Part shown: positions 1-8,434 of the stretch, piece after piece
Layout of the letters: the number at the start of each line of letters is the position of its first letter
Numbering within the stretch: the stretch's first letter is position 1
From: an uncultured cyanobacterium
GTDB taxonomy: Bacteria; Cyanobacteriota; Cyanobacteriia; Thermosynechococcales; Thermosynechococcaceae
DNA: 35,083 nt
Assembly: GCA_937951315.1 (NCBI GenBank)
Contig: CALFCG010000356.1
Span: 1 to 35,083 of the forward strand
Reading direction: 5' to 3'
The notes under the pieces: generated by a model
The model's input: only the letters and a program-made list of their open reading frames with translations
Database searches by the model: none
What the model was told of the DNA's origin: nothing
Made by a program: the position numbers and the translations under genes

Positions 1-246
1 TCGTTCATATATTGTGACCTTGCAAGTCAGAAACTTCAAGTTGGCCAGTCGTCAGAATGCCGCCGGGATCACTATGCTTCGACGGAAAATCGTTTGATAG
101 ATTGCTATTAAGGCATTGGAATGCGCTTGCGCTACAGCGCATTGGGATGCTCCTCACCATCAGTTTGGCCTATGATGAAGACAGGTTGATGAAACAATTG
201 TTAACATCTATCTCTTTAAGTTTTCTGCCCCCCACAGGTTAGTCTG
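1..246. other. Upstream region without a supported gene
   Basis: I see no convincing gene here. The 61-aa ORF on the plus strand has no ribosome binding site and no recognisable composition. The stretch TGTTAACATC near 200-208 resembles motifs found upstream of two other genes in this window. The region probably holds the promoter and leader of the radical SAM gene that follows. Confidence 0.5.
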
Positions 247-1821
247 ATGACTTCTCGCATTCTGTATGTTCGCCTTCCTTGTAATCCAATCTTTCCGATT
301 GGTGTGGTGTACTTAGCAGATCACATTCACAAGTGTTTCCCGGATACAGAGCAGCGGATTTTTGATCTAGGTACAGTGCCGCCACTGGATTTTAAAGAGG
401 CCTTAGATCGCTGTATTGATGAATTTCAGCCGAGCCTACTTGTTTTTTCGTGGAGAGATATTCAGATTTATGCGCCGGTGGGGGGACGTGGAGGAAACCC
501 ATTGCAGAATGCCTTTGAGTTCTACTATTCTCGTAACCTTCTTAAGCGTCTTCGAGGCGCGTTGGGAGGGCTCCGAATGGCTGCAACTTATCTCAAAGAG
601 CTATGGCAAAACTTGGGCTTGATCAAGCGTGGGTGGTTGCGGGCGCAAAAGCATGATCCTGATGTTCAACTGATTGTGGGTGGGGGCGCAGTTAGTGTTT
701 TCTATGAGCAACTGGGATCTATGTTGCCCAAGGGAGCCATTATTTCTGTAGGGGAAGGTGAGGCTCTCATTGAAAAGATGCTTCGGGGAGAGGCGTTCCG
801 AGATGAGCGGTGCTATGTCGTCGGAGAAGGTAAGCCTCGGGATCGAATGATCCATGAGTGGCCGACTCCCATTGAAAAGACCGCTTGTAACTATAACTAT
901 CTCCAGGGCATTTGGCCTGAGTTTGAATATTATCTCCAAGAACAAGACTTTTACGTTGGCGTCCAGACCAAACGCGGTTGTCCTCATAATTGTTGCTACT
1001 GCATTTACACCGTGGTGGAGGGGAAGCAGGTTCGGATTAATCCTGCTGAGGAAGTGGTGGCAGAGATGCAGCAGCTCTATGATCGCGGCATTCGCAATTT
1101 TTGGTTTACCGATGCTCAATTTATTCCGGCCCGTCGTTTTATCCCCGATGCGGTGGAACTGCTTGAGAAGATCCTGGCAACAGGCATGACGGATATTCAT
1201 TGGGCTGCTTATATTCGTGCTGATAACTTGACTCCGGAACTTTGTGATCTAATGGTCAAGACGGGCATGAATTATTTCGAGATTGGGATTACCAGTGGTT
1301 CGCAAGAGCTGGTTCGCAAAATGCGGATGGGCTATAACCTACGTACCGTTTTAGAAAACTGTCGGGATCTCAAAGCGGCTGGGTTCAACGATTTGGTTTC
1401 GGTGAATTACTCTTTTAATGTGATTGACGAACGTCCTGAAACCATTCGGCAGACAATTGCTTATCATCGAGAGCTGGAGAAAATTTTTGGAGTCGAGAAA
1501 GTTGAACCGGCGATCTTTTTCATTGGTCTTCAGCCTCATACCCATCTTGAAAAATATGCTTTTGAGCAAGGCATGCTTAAGCCTGGTTATGATCCGCTGA
1601 GTATTCATCTGCCCTGGGTTGCCAAGAAACTTTTGTGGAATCCTGAACCCTTGGGATCGATGTTTGCTGAAGTTTGCTTACGAGCCTGGAATCGCAACCC
1701 GAATGATTTTGGGCGTGAAGTGATCTCAATATTAGAAGAGCGTTTTGGCTGTGCTCCCTTGGAATCTGCGCTGACAGCTCCCGTCCGTCCTAAGGTACGT
1801 GAACTTGCGAAGGCTCATTAG
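247..1821 (+). CDS. B12-binding-type radical SAM protein
   Basis: A 524-aa radical SAM enzyme. The [4Fe-4S]-binding motif CPHNCCYC (C245, C249, C252) fits CxxxCxxC. The first ~200 residues look like the cobalamin-binding-type domain found in BchE-like and related enzymes, with a glycine-rich segment (VGGGAVS) and SVGEGEALI before the SAM barrel. SAM chemistry is therefore expected; the substrate cannot be read from sequence. From memory, similar cyanobacterial proteins are sometimes labelled as a photosystem II high-light acclimation radical SAM protein; I treat that name as tentative. The ATG at 247 follows the intergenic region directly and no strong Shine-Dalgarno is visible. The gene ends with a 3-bp convergent overlap with the pentapeptide gene. 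An alternative is a BchE/ChlE-like anaerobic cyclase, but nothing diagnostic supports that. Confidence 0.85.
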   Translation: MTSRILYVRLPCNPIFPIGVVYLADHIHKCFPDTEQRIFDLGTVPPLDFKEALDRCIDEFQPSLLVFSWRDIQIYAPVGGRGGNPLQNAFEFYYSRNLLKRLRGALGGLRMAATYLKELWQNLGLIKRGWLRAQKHDPDVQLIVGGGAVSVFYEQLGSMLPKGAIISVGEGEALIEKMLRGEAFRDERCYVVGEGKPRDRMIHEWPTPIEKTACNYNYLQGIWPEFEYYLQEQDFYVGVQTKRGCPHNCCYCIYTVVEGKQVRINPAEEVVAEMQQLYDRGIRNFWFTDAQFIPARRFIPDAVELLEKILATGMTDIHWAAYIRADNLTPELCDLMVKTGMNYFEIGITSGSQELVRKMRMGYNLRTVLENCRDLKAAGFNDLVSVNYSFNVIDERPETIRQTIAYHRELEKIFGVEKVEPAIFFIGLQPHTHLEKYAFEQGMLKPGYDPLSIHLPWVAKKLLWNPEPLGSMFAEVCLRAWNRNPNDFGREVISILEERFGCAPLESALTAPVRPKVRELAKAH

Positions 1822-2357
1822 GGTTGGAGGTCACTGGGAAAACCATTGGGCATCGTTGTATTTGAGTCGATGAGCGCGTCTGTAAGGTTGGCTCCGTGGG
1901 CTCGGAACAGCTCTGAATGGATGAGTTGAGCTTGCGTGAACTTTGCACCCGTCAGGGTTGAATCTCTGAGATTGACTTTTCGCAGCTCTGTCTTGATGAG
2001 GCTGGCTTGTTGAAGATCTGCGCTACGGAGATCAACTTGCGCCAAGGTTGCTTTAGAAAGGTTGGCACCATAGAGACTGGCACGGAAGAGATTCACTTCC
2101 TTTAGCATGGCGTTTTGGAGATTAGCGCCATTCATGTTGACTTGTTCGAGCTGTGCGTTGTTTAAGATGGCACCTTTAAAGTTCGCATTACTTAGGTTGG
2201 AATAGGCTAAATACGACTCGCTAAGATTGCTGCCACTGAAGTCAATATCTTTTAGGGTTTGACCAAACAACTGAATTTTCCTGAGATCAAGATTCTTGAA
2301 GCTGCGTTTACCCTGAGCGTAGTCTGCCAGTAATTGATTCTTGTCAATCTGGTGCAT
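1818..2357 (-). CDS. Pentapeptide-repeat protein
   Basis: A 179-aa protein made mostly of A(D/N)Lxx-type pentapeptide repeats, for example SGSNL, SNANF, NGANL, YGANL and RSADL, running from about residue 30 to the C-terminus. Such repeats fold into a right-handed quadrilateral beta-helix, and these proteins are abundant in cyanobacteria with mostly unknown roles. I chose the ATG at 2357 (MHQIDKNQLL). The longer ORF start at 2468 adds 37 residues that are Cys/His-rich and look like translated promoter DNA, including the TTAACA repeats. No signal peptide is seen from the chosen start, so it is probably cytosolic. Its 3' end overlaps the radical SAM gene by 3 bp, and it is divergent from the NlpC-like gene. 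Confidence 0.85.
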   Translation of the reverse strand: MHQIDKNQLLADYAQGKRSFKNLDLRKIQLFGQTLKDIDFSGSNLSESYLAYSNLSNANFKGAILNNAQLEQVNMNGANLQNAMLKEVNLFRASLYGANLSKATLAQVDLRSADLQQASLIKTELRKVNLRDSTLTGAKFTQAQLIHSELFRAHGANLTDALIDSNTTMPNGFPSDLQP

Positions 2358-2434
2358 AAAGTAACTTGTTATGGCTATATGGCCAGTCCCTGCAAAAAAT
2401 GATTGGCTTAAGCATTTATGCTTACTGCAAGCTT

Positions 2435-2503
2435 TGTTAACATAAGTTAACATCCTGGGCTGCTGCATTGGCCTTGGTTAAGGTTTTTTTTAGGATGTTA
2501 AGG
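2435..2503. promoter_or_regulatory. Phased TTAA boxes in divergent promoter region
   Basis: Four TTAA cores lie at 2437, 2447, 2478 and 2498, spaced by 10, 31 and 20 bp and thus roughly on one helix face. The first pair is TTAACATAAGTTAACAT. The latter pair reads CCTTAAC on the minus strand, which recalls cyanobacterial PHO-box half-sites, while the 10-bp period recalls OmpR-family direct repeats (PHO box, RpaB HLR1). It lies between the pentapeptide gene and the NlpC-like gene. The operator role is inferred. Confidence 0.35.
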
Positions 2504-2576
2504 AGAGGCTCTATGTTGTAAGGAGTTTGATATTGCTTAGACGTAAAATAATGCTTTCCTTGCTCTGTGGTAGCTT

Positions 2577-3644
2577 ATGAGGCTGCTGGAATCTAAGGGT
2601 AAGGTCTTCCTGATACGTAGGGCGCTGATATATGGTTTGCGATCGCATCTCTTCCTCATCGTGCTTATGAGTTGTACCTTGCCGGCTCGAGGGGCGTTTC
2701 GTCCTATGAAGATTTTGCACAAGCAGCCCTGTGATACGACATTAACTGCAGCCTCAGATATTCCTCACACTTGTTGGCGCTCAGAAGCCCGTCAGGCAAA
2801 GTTGCCGGTTTGGCAATTTACGCTTGATTTTGAGTTCGGTCAACTGACAAAGCCTCAGTGGCGCAAGCTTTTGGATGTCTATGCGAGTTGGCATAGGCAT
2901 CGCACTGTTGCCTATGATCCCCATCGGTCGTATACGTTGATGGATTTCATGCCGCCGCTTATGCAGGCGTTAAATGCCCACCAATTTCACGAGGAAGAGG
3001 TGTCTCTGCCGCAGCCCCTAGGAGAATTGGTGCCTAGGAAAAATCAAGGTTTAGATAGGGCGAGTCTCATCGCTAATTGTTGGGGAACACTCTACGAGAT
3101 TTTGAGAACCTCTCGGTCTGTTAGCGCCGTTCCCTTTACCTTTATTGCTGGCCCAGACCAAATGGCAGAGTGGTTGCAGCAGCAAACTATGCCAATTACC
3201 GATCGTGCGCGGACGGGAGATATTTTGTTGATTTATCATCGCTTAGGGGATCGTACCTATCTAGATCATGTGGCCCTCATGGTTGATGATCAGGTCTTTT
3301 TTGAAAAAGCCGGAACTGGGAATGATACGCCCTATCGACTTGTCGATCGAGAAACGCTAGAGCAGAGTTGGCGACCTGATCTGTTTACCTTTGAATTGCG
3401 TCGACTGAACGCCAAGTCTTTGCAACCGCCCCAACAACAATTTGGGCTCCATAGTCAGAGTACCCTGGCCGTGTTTCCAGAGTTCGCTGGTGTGTCACCC
3501 TCTCTGGCCCAGAACTTTTCGCTAGTGTGGTTCCGTGAGCAGGAAGTCGTTACGAAATATTTTTATCAGATGAGGTCTATTCACCTCGTTAAAGGTGCTG
3601 AGGGGCGATCTTTGCTTGCTCCGGCTCACTTGTCTTCTGACTGA
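2577..3644 (+). CDS. Secreted NlpC/P60-like protein
   Basis: A 355-aa protein with a basic N-terminus and a hydrophobic stretch (HLFLIVLMSCTLPARGAF, about residues 24-41) that looks like a signal peptide ending near an ARGA cleavage site. The second half has the layout of a papain-like NlpC/P60 or CHAP fold: NCWGTLYE with Cys168 at the start of a helix, a GDILL strand near 214, and LDHVALMV with His231. Such proteins usually cleave peptidoglycan peptides or similar amide bonds. The match is structural pattern recognition, not a clear family hit, and the third polar residue is not certain. It is divergent from the pentapeptide gene and convergent with the asparaginase gene, 25 bp away. The ATG at 2577 gives a sensible signal peptide. 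Confidence 0.65.
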   Translation: MRLLESKGKVFLIRRALIYGLRSHLFLIVLMSCTLPARGAFRPMKILHKQPCDTTLTAASDIPHTCWRSEARQAKLPVWQFTLDFEFGQLTKPQWRKLLDVYASWHRHRTVAYDPHRSYTLMDFMPPLMQALNAHQFHEEEVSLPQPLGELVPRKNQGLDRASLIANCWGTLYEILRTSRSVSAVPFTFIAGPDQMAEWLQQQTMPITDRARTGDILLIYHRLGDRTYLDHVALMVDDQVFFEKAGTGNDTPYRLVDRETLEQSWRPDLFTFELRRLNAKSLQPPQQQFGLHSQSTLAVFPEFAGVSPSLAQNFSLVWFREQEVVTKYFYQMRSIHLVKGAEGRSLLAPAHLSSD

Positions 3645-3669
3645 TTGACCCGTGATTCCCGTTCAATTA

Positions 3670-4623
3670 TTAAGCCATGCATAGTTCACCCAGGACTTCA
3701 AGGCGTTTGCAGTCGCTGAGAGTAAGGTAGCTCTCCCCAAGTGTATCTGCAATTGTCGGGGTAATCCAACCGAGTTCTTTGAGGACATGAATGGCCGCTG
3801 CATACTTGGCGCGTCTTGCCCCGTCCGCGACTTTAATGGCCAACCCCATTCCTTCTCCAATGCGACCAATACATTGAATTCCTTCAGCTCCAGACTTACT
3901 CACGATTTCACCTGCGGTTAACTCCATCACATCGGTATCAAAATGTCCGGTACCTGAAACCAGGGTGGGGTGATGTGTCATTGCTCGTACAATCCGTTCA
4001 AGATCGAGGTTGTCTCCAGCTGCTAGCTTTGCGTATAGGGAAGCCATTTGCGCCAGCTCCATGCAATAGGTGGGTACCCCACAATCATCGCGAGCAGCAA
4101 TAAATTCAGCGGCTGGCATCTGGAGCATCTCAGCTAGCTTGTCAAGAATGAGTTTTTGTAATGGATGGCGCGTCTGAGGATAGGTCTGTAGCGGCCAGTT
4201 ACACTGTTGGCAAACGGCTAACATTCCCGCATGTTTCCCAGAACAATTATGCTCCAATGGGCTAGTTTTACCTTCTGGAATAGGGCACCTGAGCATACTA
4301 GGGTCAACATCGCAGCGCCATAGAATGTTGAAGGCTTGGCGAACTTGTTCGAGATTGCCTTGATGGGAGCCACAAATAACGGCAAGGTCGCGATCACTCA
4401 GCTTAAATTGTTCTATTGTTCCGGTTGTCGTGACCGCAAGCGCCTGAAAGGGCTTGAGGGCAGATCGCACAAAATAGCTCGTTTCGACATTGCCGGCTGT
4501 GCATAAAACTCGTCCTCGCTGATCACAGACAACAACCTCAGCATGATGTCTTGACTCAATGATTCCTTCTCGCAGTAGATGGATATCTAATGCGGCTGTT
4601 GACTTTCGTTTTCCCATATTCAT
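3670..4623 (-). CDS. Asparaginase (L-asparaginase II family, PF06089)
   Basis: A 317-aa protein of the Asparaginase_II family, distinct from the AnsA/AnsB and plant-type enzymes, expected to hydrolyse L-asparagine to aspartate and ammonia in the cytosol. Recognisable conserved blocks are LREGIIESRH, the SALKPFQALA segment, ICGSHQG, HNCSGKHAGML, RDDCGVPTY, SGTGHFDTD and SKSGAEG. Length is normal for the family. I chose the ATG at 4623 (MNMGKRKST), with another ATG two codons in; the ORF-track start at 4653 is a TTG with no support. No transporter or other nitrogen gene adjoins it. It is separated by about 100 bp from the Ycf36-like gene upstream on the same strand, so joint transcription is possible but not shown. 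Confidence 0.9.
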   Translation of the reverse strand: MNMGKRKSTAALDIHLLREGIIESRHHAEVVVCDQRGRVLCTAGNVETSYFVRSALKPFQALAVTTTGTIEQFKLSDRDLAVICGSHQGNLEQVRQAFNILWRCDVDPSMLRCPIPEGKTSPLEHNCSGKHAGMLAVCQQCNWPLQTYPQTRHPLQKLILDKLAEMLQMPAAEFIAARDDCGVPTYCMELAQMASLYAKLAAGDNLDLERIVRAMTHHPTLVSGTGHFDTDVMELTAGEIVSKSGAEGIQCIGRIGEGMGLAIKVADGARRAKYAAAIHVLKELGWITPTIADTLGESYLTLSDCKRLEVLGELCMA

Positions 4624-4723
4624 GGCTAAGACTCTAATATCTGGTGCGAGCAAATGTGATGCTGTTAGCTCTGGATTTTCCTGCCATGGCTTTAAGCTGT
4701 CTTAAAGCGCTTGACTTATCACG

Positions 4724-5221
4724 CTAGGTCAGAGTTAACAGGCTAACTTCTGCCCCTAAAGATAAACAGAGGAGGATGAAGCTATACCGGAGGCGTCTTA
4801 AGAAGGGGCGCAGTTCGTAGGTAACAATTAGCCGTTCCTGTGATAAGGCTTCTGTTGGCTTGGGCCACGTTTGACAGTCATACCAACCTGTTTCTTCATA
4901 CACAATTGTTGGACTATATAGGCGATCGCAAATATAACCCCACCCCAGATAAAGGCGCAGTAGTAGTAATAGCAGTAACCCCGTTGCCCCTGCCGCCGTC
5001 GCTAATAAGCATTTAGCGAGCGCAGATTTCCAGGTAAAACTCTCGACCGCAATTGGCAAACAAAAGAGACAGCCAACGCTCCAAATGAGAAACGTTCGGA
5101 TCAGAAATGCTTGAGGCCCTAATGTTGCCCAACGGAAAAAACAGGATTCTTGTAAGCTTCGATATTCATTCATTGGCTGTTGCTCAGCTGGAACTGGACA
5201 ACCGGGCGCAGAGACATTCAT
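4724..5221 (-). CDS. ycf36: Ycf36/CGLD27 family membrane protein (DUF1230)
   Basis: A 165-aa protein starting MNVSAPGCPVPAEQQPMNEY. The CPVPxEQQPxNEY signature followed by SxFFRW is typical of the DUF1230/CGLD27 family, encoded as ycf36 in red-algal plastids and conserved in the green lineage and diatoms. There are two strong membrane segments (about residues 40-60 and 68-92) and a weaker C-terminal hydrophobic stretch (about 147-163), so a thylakoid or plasma membrane location is likely. The plant/algal homologue has been linked to iron nutrition and photosynthesis; the exact function is unknown. The ATG at 5221 sits right before the signature block, which supports this start. It lies between asparaginase and the 360-aa gene, all on the minus strand. 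Confidence 0.85.
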   Translation of the reverse strand: MNVSAPGCPVPAEQQPMNEYRSLQESCFFRWATLGPQAFLIRTFLIWSVGCLFCLPIAVESFTWKSALAKCLLATAAGATGLLLLLLLRLYLGWGYICDRLYSPTIVYEETGWYDCQTWPKPTEALSQERLIVTYELRPFLRRLRYSFILLCLSLGAEVSLLTLT

Positions 5222-5390
5222 GACGAAGGGAGTTAGGCCGTAAATGATTATTAAGATATTAGATCCCGATGAAGATCCTCCATCTCCGTTTATAGCACCT
5301 TCCTTACAGCTCAGAGATATGAAATTACCGATGCAGCGCTCCTACTTCATTGTTTTGTGTCTCTGCTGACTGGACTATCAGTTTGGCAAC

Positions 5391-6473
5391 TCATTTGAGG
5401 TAAGCCAAACTACTGTAGAGGTGAAATGCTGGGTCCCAGTAACTGTCAGCGCGACGAAATAGATTGATGTGGGCATCAATGTGGTCCAGCATATCGGTTT
5501 GCTCGATCACAGTATCTGCAAATGCCGAAAACTGATCCCAGGTTTGCACGTTGGCTAAATGTTGTTGCCATAAGGCCGTGAGGCTCCGCCAATTTGACCA
5601 AGAGGTCCCCGGTTCAGCTTTGTTGGTGTCGAGGGGCACGCCTTGATTAAATTGATAGGCTGCGTCGTACACGCGCAAAATGCAGGTGGGGAGATGGAAG
5701 TCTCGAAACTGCGCATAATCTTGCGTTTTTTCTTTCCGTTGCAGGACACCCCGTGCATCGAGATCTACAACTTCTTCAAAAATAGGAAGTTGTCCTTCAA
5801 CGGACTGTGAGACTTCAGACCAATCAAAGGAGAAAAGATGGGGCGGAGCACCTGAATGGGCTTCTGTCACCATGACTTGTACGGGATTTTGCAGGGTCTT
5901 GAAGTAGCAAACTTGGTACACTTTGATTTGCCGAACTTCCTTCAGAGATTGCCAGAATAATGGCACGCCGGATTCCAGGAGTTCTTGTCCATAGACCTTG
6001 AGTTCACCAATGGCGCCCGTTCGATATAGTCGCCATCCTCGGCTGGGGAGCAGCAAGCGAGCAGAGTAAGGATCGAGCTGCATGATGCGAGCAAAGGCTG
6101 GCGCAACTTCAGATTTCTCCTCCGGGGATAGGGCTTCGAGAATGAGGACACCTAGCTCGCTTTGGCCTGCTTGAGTGACTGTTGTTGCGATCTGGCTTTG
6201 TCGTTGAGCCGTCTCCTGTTGATGCAATGCTGCCTCGCGTTGCGCGAGTCTTTGTAGGCCTTGGCGGGCTTCTAGCGCTAGTTTCGGTACATTTCCCTGG
6301 CGGAGAATCTCTCGGTAAAGAATGTCCGCTGATTCCCACTCAGCTTGGGCTTCGTGGAGTCGAGCTTGATAAAGAGGTTTCCATGGATCCCCAGGCAACA
6401 GGTGAGCAATTAACCGAGATACCTCTTCGTAATTGGTATGCTTGAGCGCCGCTTCAATCGCTAGATCCACCAT
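5391..6473 (-). CDS. Conserved hypothetical protein with helical-repeat N-terminus
   Basis: A 360-aa protein. The first ~90 residues (MVDLAIEAALKHTNYEEVSR, then PWKPLYQARLHEAQAEWESA) read like two or three tetratricopeptide-type helix pairs, followed by a Gln-rich helix (about 78-100). The remainder has mixed alpha/beta character with no catalytic motif I recognise. A role as a scaffold or interaction protein is inferred only from the repeats. There is no signal peptide or membrane segment. It starts 16 bp after the rsmE stop on the same strand, so the two are probably one operon, and a ribosome- or RNA-related role is a reasonable guess, not a finding. Confidence 0.75.
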   Translation of the reverse strand: MVDLAIEAALKHTNYEEVSRLIAHLLPGDPWKPLYQARLHEAQAEWESADILYREILRQGNVPKLALEARQGLQRLAQREAALHQQETAQRQSQIATTVTQAGQSELGVLILEALSPEEKSEVAPAFARIMQLDPYSARLLLPSRGWRLYRTGAIGELKVYGQELLESGVPLFWQSLKEVRQIKVYQVCYFKTLQNPVQVMVTEAHSGAPPHLFSFDWSEVSQSVEGQLPIFEEVVDLDARGVLQRKEKTQDYAQFRDFHLPTCILRVYDAAYQFNQGVPLDTNKAEPGTSWSNWRSLTALWQQHLANVQTWDQFSAFADTVIEQTDMLDHIDAHINLFRRADSYWDPAFHLYSSLAYLK

Positions 6474-6489
6474 GTCACTCCTTTTACTG

Positions 6490-7221
6490 TCAGGAAATAT
6501 TGCGTTGCTCGAGGTAAGCCGCGATCACAGATAGTGCTGTGACGGGGGCCGTTGCGGCTCTCAGAATGCGCTGTCCTAGAGAAACAGGCTGATAACCGGC
6601 CAAGATTGCTTGTTCCTGTTCTGCTGCTGTCCATCCTCCCTCAGGCCCTGTCATAAGGGTTATACCCTGTCCTGGGACTAGGGTGCCCAGCAGACCAGGT
6701 GCAGTGGAATCTGTCACACAAATATATTGAGCTGTTGTTAGCTGCTGCTGTTGTGACCACCGTAAAGCAAGGGGCAGTGACATCGGATCCTGAATTGCAG
6801 GAATGATTTGACGATAGGACTGCTCTGCAGCTTCGTTGGCAATCCTTCGCCACCGCAGGCATTTTTGCGAACTGGGTTTCAGTAGGGTGCGCTCACTGAG
6901 CAAGGGGATGAGGCAGCTGATCCCTAACTCGGTTGTGCAGCGGACAACTTGATCAAAATAATTACCCTTGGTTGGAGCAACCATTAAAGTGACAGGCATC
7001 GGGAGTTCAGTTGAGATCTGCAAAGGCTCAAGGATCTGAGCTGACGTGACTCCCTTAAGTTCTGCTAGCCACCAGTGACCTTTGCCGTCCATTGCAATAA
7101 AGCGATCTTCAGCCTGGAGTCGAAGAACTCGACATAAATAATGTTGTTGCTCATGTGTCAGATCAATTTGCTTGCCCTGCCGTTGTTCTGAGGAAATGAC
7201 TAATCGCTGCAATTGGGCCAC
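6490..7221 (-). CDS. rsmE: 16S rRNA (uracil-1498-N3)-methyltransferase RsmE
   Basis: A 243-aa SPOUT-class methyltransferase that methylates U1498 of 16S rRNA using SAM. The N-terminal PUA-like part carries the HYLCRVLR-type segment (QQHYLCRVLRL). The C-terminal trefoil-knot region has MTGPEGGWTAAE and LGQRILRAATAPVTALSVI, the SAM-binding GPEGG and LGxRILR blocks. The family often has LRxETA where this protein has LRAATA; I believe this is common in cyanobacterial members and not a defect. Length is normal. The 360-aa gene follows after 16 bp. It is divergent from rpsB across 283 bp, so both translation-related units may share that control region. Confidence 0.93.
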   Translation of the reverse strand: MAQLQRLVISSEQRQGKQIDLTHEQQHYLCRVLRLQAEDRFIAMDGKGHWWLAELKGVTSAQILEPLQISTELPMPVTLMVAPTKGNYFDQVVRCTTELGISCLIPLLSERTLLKPSSQKCLRWRRIANEAAEQSYRQIIPAIQDPMSLPLALRWSQQQQLTTAQYICVTDSTAPGLLGTLVPGQGITLMTGPEGGWTAAEQEQAILAGYQPVSLGQRILRAATAPVTALSVIAAYLEQRNIS

Positions 7222-7504
7222 AGTTCACTCCGATTTAGGTGCTGACAAATTTAAGCGAACAAACTGAAGCGAAGACACGCATCGACCAAATTGTAATCTC
7301 TAGGGCATTCCTCATATACCTCACTACAGGGTGTCTGCCGCTGTTCCATGAGGTCTCGAAATATCCAGTTCATAGATCGCTCTGATATGTTAATTTATTG
7401 AGGTTGTCTAAAATTCACACATCTGAGAATTCGGGTGTCTATGCAGCGCAGTCCGCTGGCCAAGATGCACTCAGGTGGAGGATAAACCCGGATAGGAGAA
7501 ATTT
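7222..7504. promoter_or_regulatory. Divergent rsmE/rpsB control region and rpsB leader
   Basis: A 283-bp non-coding gap. AGGAG at 7494-7498 stands 6 nt before the rpsB ATG and is a strong ribosome binding site; a second GGAGG-like run lies about 16 nt upstream. Promoters must lie here for rpsB (plus) and rsmE (minus), but I cannot place -35/-10 boxes with confidence. Confidence 0.5.
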
Positions 7505-8410
7505 ATGCCAGTTGTTAGTTTGGCTCAAATGCTTGAGTCAGGGGTTCACTTCGGTCACCAAGCCCGACGCTGGAACCCTAAAATGGCCCCTTATATTTTC
7601 ACTGAGCGCAATGGCGTTCATATCATCGACCTTGTGCAAACAGCACAGCTTGTTGATGAAGCCTACAACTATATGCGCTCTGCTTCAGCTTCAGGCAAGA
7701 AGTTCTTGTTTGTCGGGACAAAGCGTCAAGCTGCTGGAATTGTCGCAGAAGAGGCGGCTCGCTGTGGTAGCTACTACGTGAATCAGCGTTGGTTGGGTGG
7801 CATGCTCACCAATTGGACCACCATTAAAACTCGCATTGAACGCCTTAAAGATTTAGAACGTCGCTATGAAAGTGGCGTTTTTGATCTGCTGCCGAAGCAA
7901 GAAGCCTCATCACTCAGACGGGAGCTCGATAAGCTGCAAAAATACCTGGGCGGCCTGAAGCTGATGAACAAAATTCCTGATGTGGTGGTGATTGTCGATA
8001 TTAAGCGAGAGTACAATGCCGTTCAGGAATGTCAGAAGCTAGGACTCCCTATCGTATCCCTGCTGGATACGAATTGTGATCCTGATTGGGTCGATATTCC
8101 CATCCCTGGTAATGATGATGCAATTCGAGCCATCAAGTTGATTGTCGGCCGGCTCGCTGATGCCATTCAAGAGGGGCGTCATGGTGGTCAAGAGCAGGTC
8201 AGTCAAAGTGATTTTGATGATGTGCCCGATGCTGTAGACGATGTGCCTAGTGCTGTTGATCCAGTTGCCAGTGATGTGGTCCCTGAGGCAGCCCCTGCGG
8301 TAGAGCCTGAAGCGGTTCCTGAGGCAGCCCCTGTGGCAGAGCCTGAAGCGGTTCCTGAGGCTGTAGCGGAAGTTCCCGCACCCAGTGATAATGACAAAAG
8401 CGACGCGTAA
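7505..8410 (+). CDS. rpsB: 30S ribosomal protein S2 with acidic repetitive tail
   Basis: A 301-aa ribosomal protein S2, a structural protein of the small subunit. The core (about residues 1-230) shows family blocks [46 protein letters not shown] and LLDTNCDP. Residues after about 235 form an Ala/Val/Glu/Pro-rich extension with a 12-residue unit ([12 protein letters not shown]) repeated about 2.3 times. C-terminal acidic tails on S2 are seen in many cyanobacteria; the tandem DNA repeat is the unusual part. The start is fixed by AGGAG 6 nt upstream. tsf follows after 24 bp, the classical rpsB-tsf operon. Confidence 0.97.
   Translation: MPVVSLAQMLESGVHFGHQARRWNPKMAPYIFTERNGVHIIDLVQTAQLVDEAYNYMRSASASGKKFLFVGTKRQAAGIVAEEAARCGSYYVNQRWLGGMLTNWTTIKTRIERLKDLERRYESGVFDLLPKQEASSLRRELDKLQKYLGGLKLMNKIPDVVVIVDIKREYNAVQECQKLGLPIVSLLDTNCDPDWVDIPIPGNDDAIRAIKLIVGRLADAIQEGRHGGQEQVSQSDFDDVPDAVDDVPSAVDPVASDVVPEAAPAVEPEAVPEAAPVAEPEAVPEAVAEVPAPSDNDKSDA
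8282..8362 (+). repeat. rpsB: 36-bp tandem repeat inside rpsB
   Basis: The unit beginning CCTGAGGCAGCCCCTG occurs at 8282 and 8318 with only a few differences, and a partial third copy starts at 8354. It encodes PEAAPxxEPEAV and stays in frame. Such arrays can change length by slippage without breaking the gene. Confidence 0.9.
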
Positions 8411-8434
8411 TTTTTTAAAGACTGAGGCAACATA

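Noticed and set aside
57-242. 61-aa plus-strand ORF near the window start
   Set aside because: No ribosome site, no family resemblance, and it ends in the promoter of the radical SAM gene.
601-1200. 199-aa minus-strand ORF
   Set aside because: It lies fully inside the radical SAM gene on the opposite strand and has no recognisable domain; the plus-strand gene carries clear motifs.
5244-5372. Possible ~42-codon plus-strand ORF (MIIKILDPDEDPPSPF...)
   Set aside because: Starts after a purine-rich stretch, but it is short, of unknown family and lies in the promoter gap between two minus-strand genes; not enough to call a gene.
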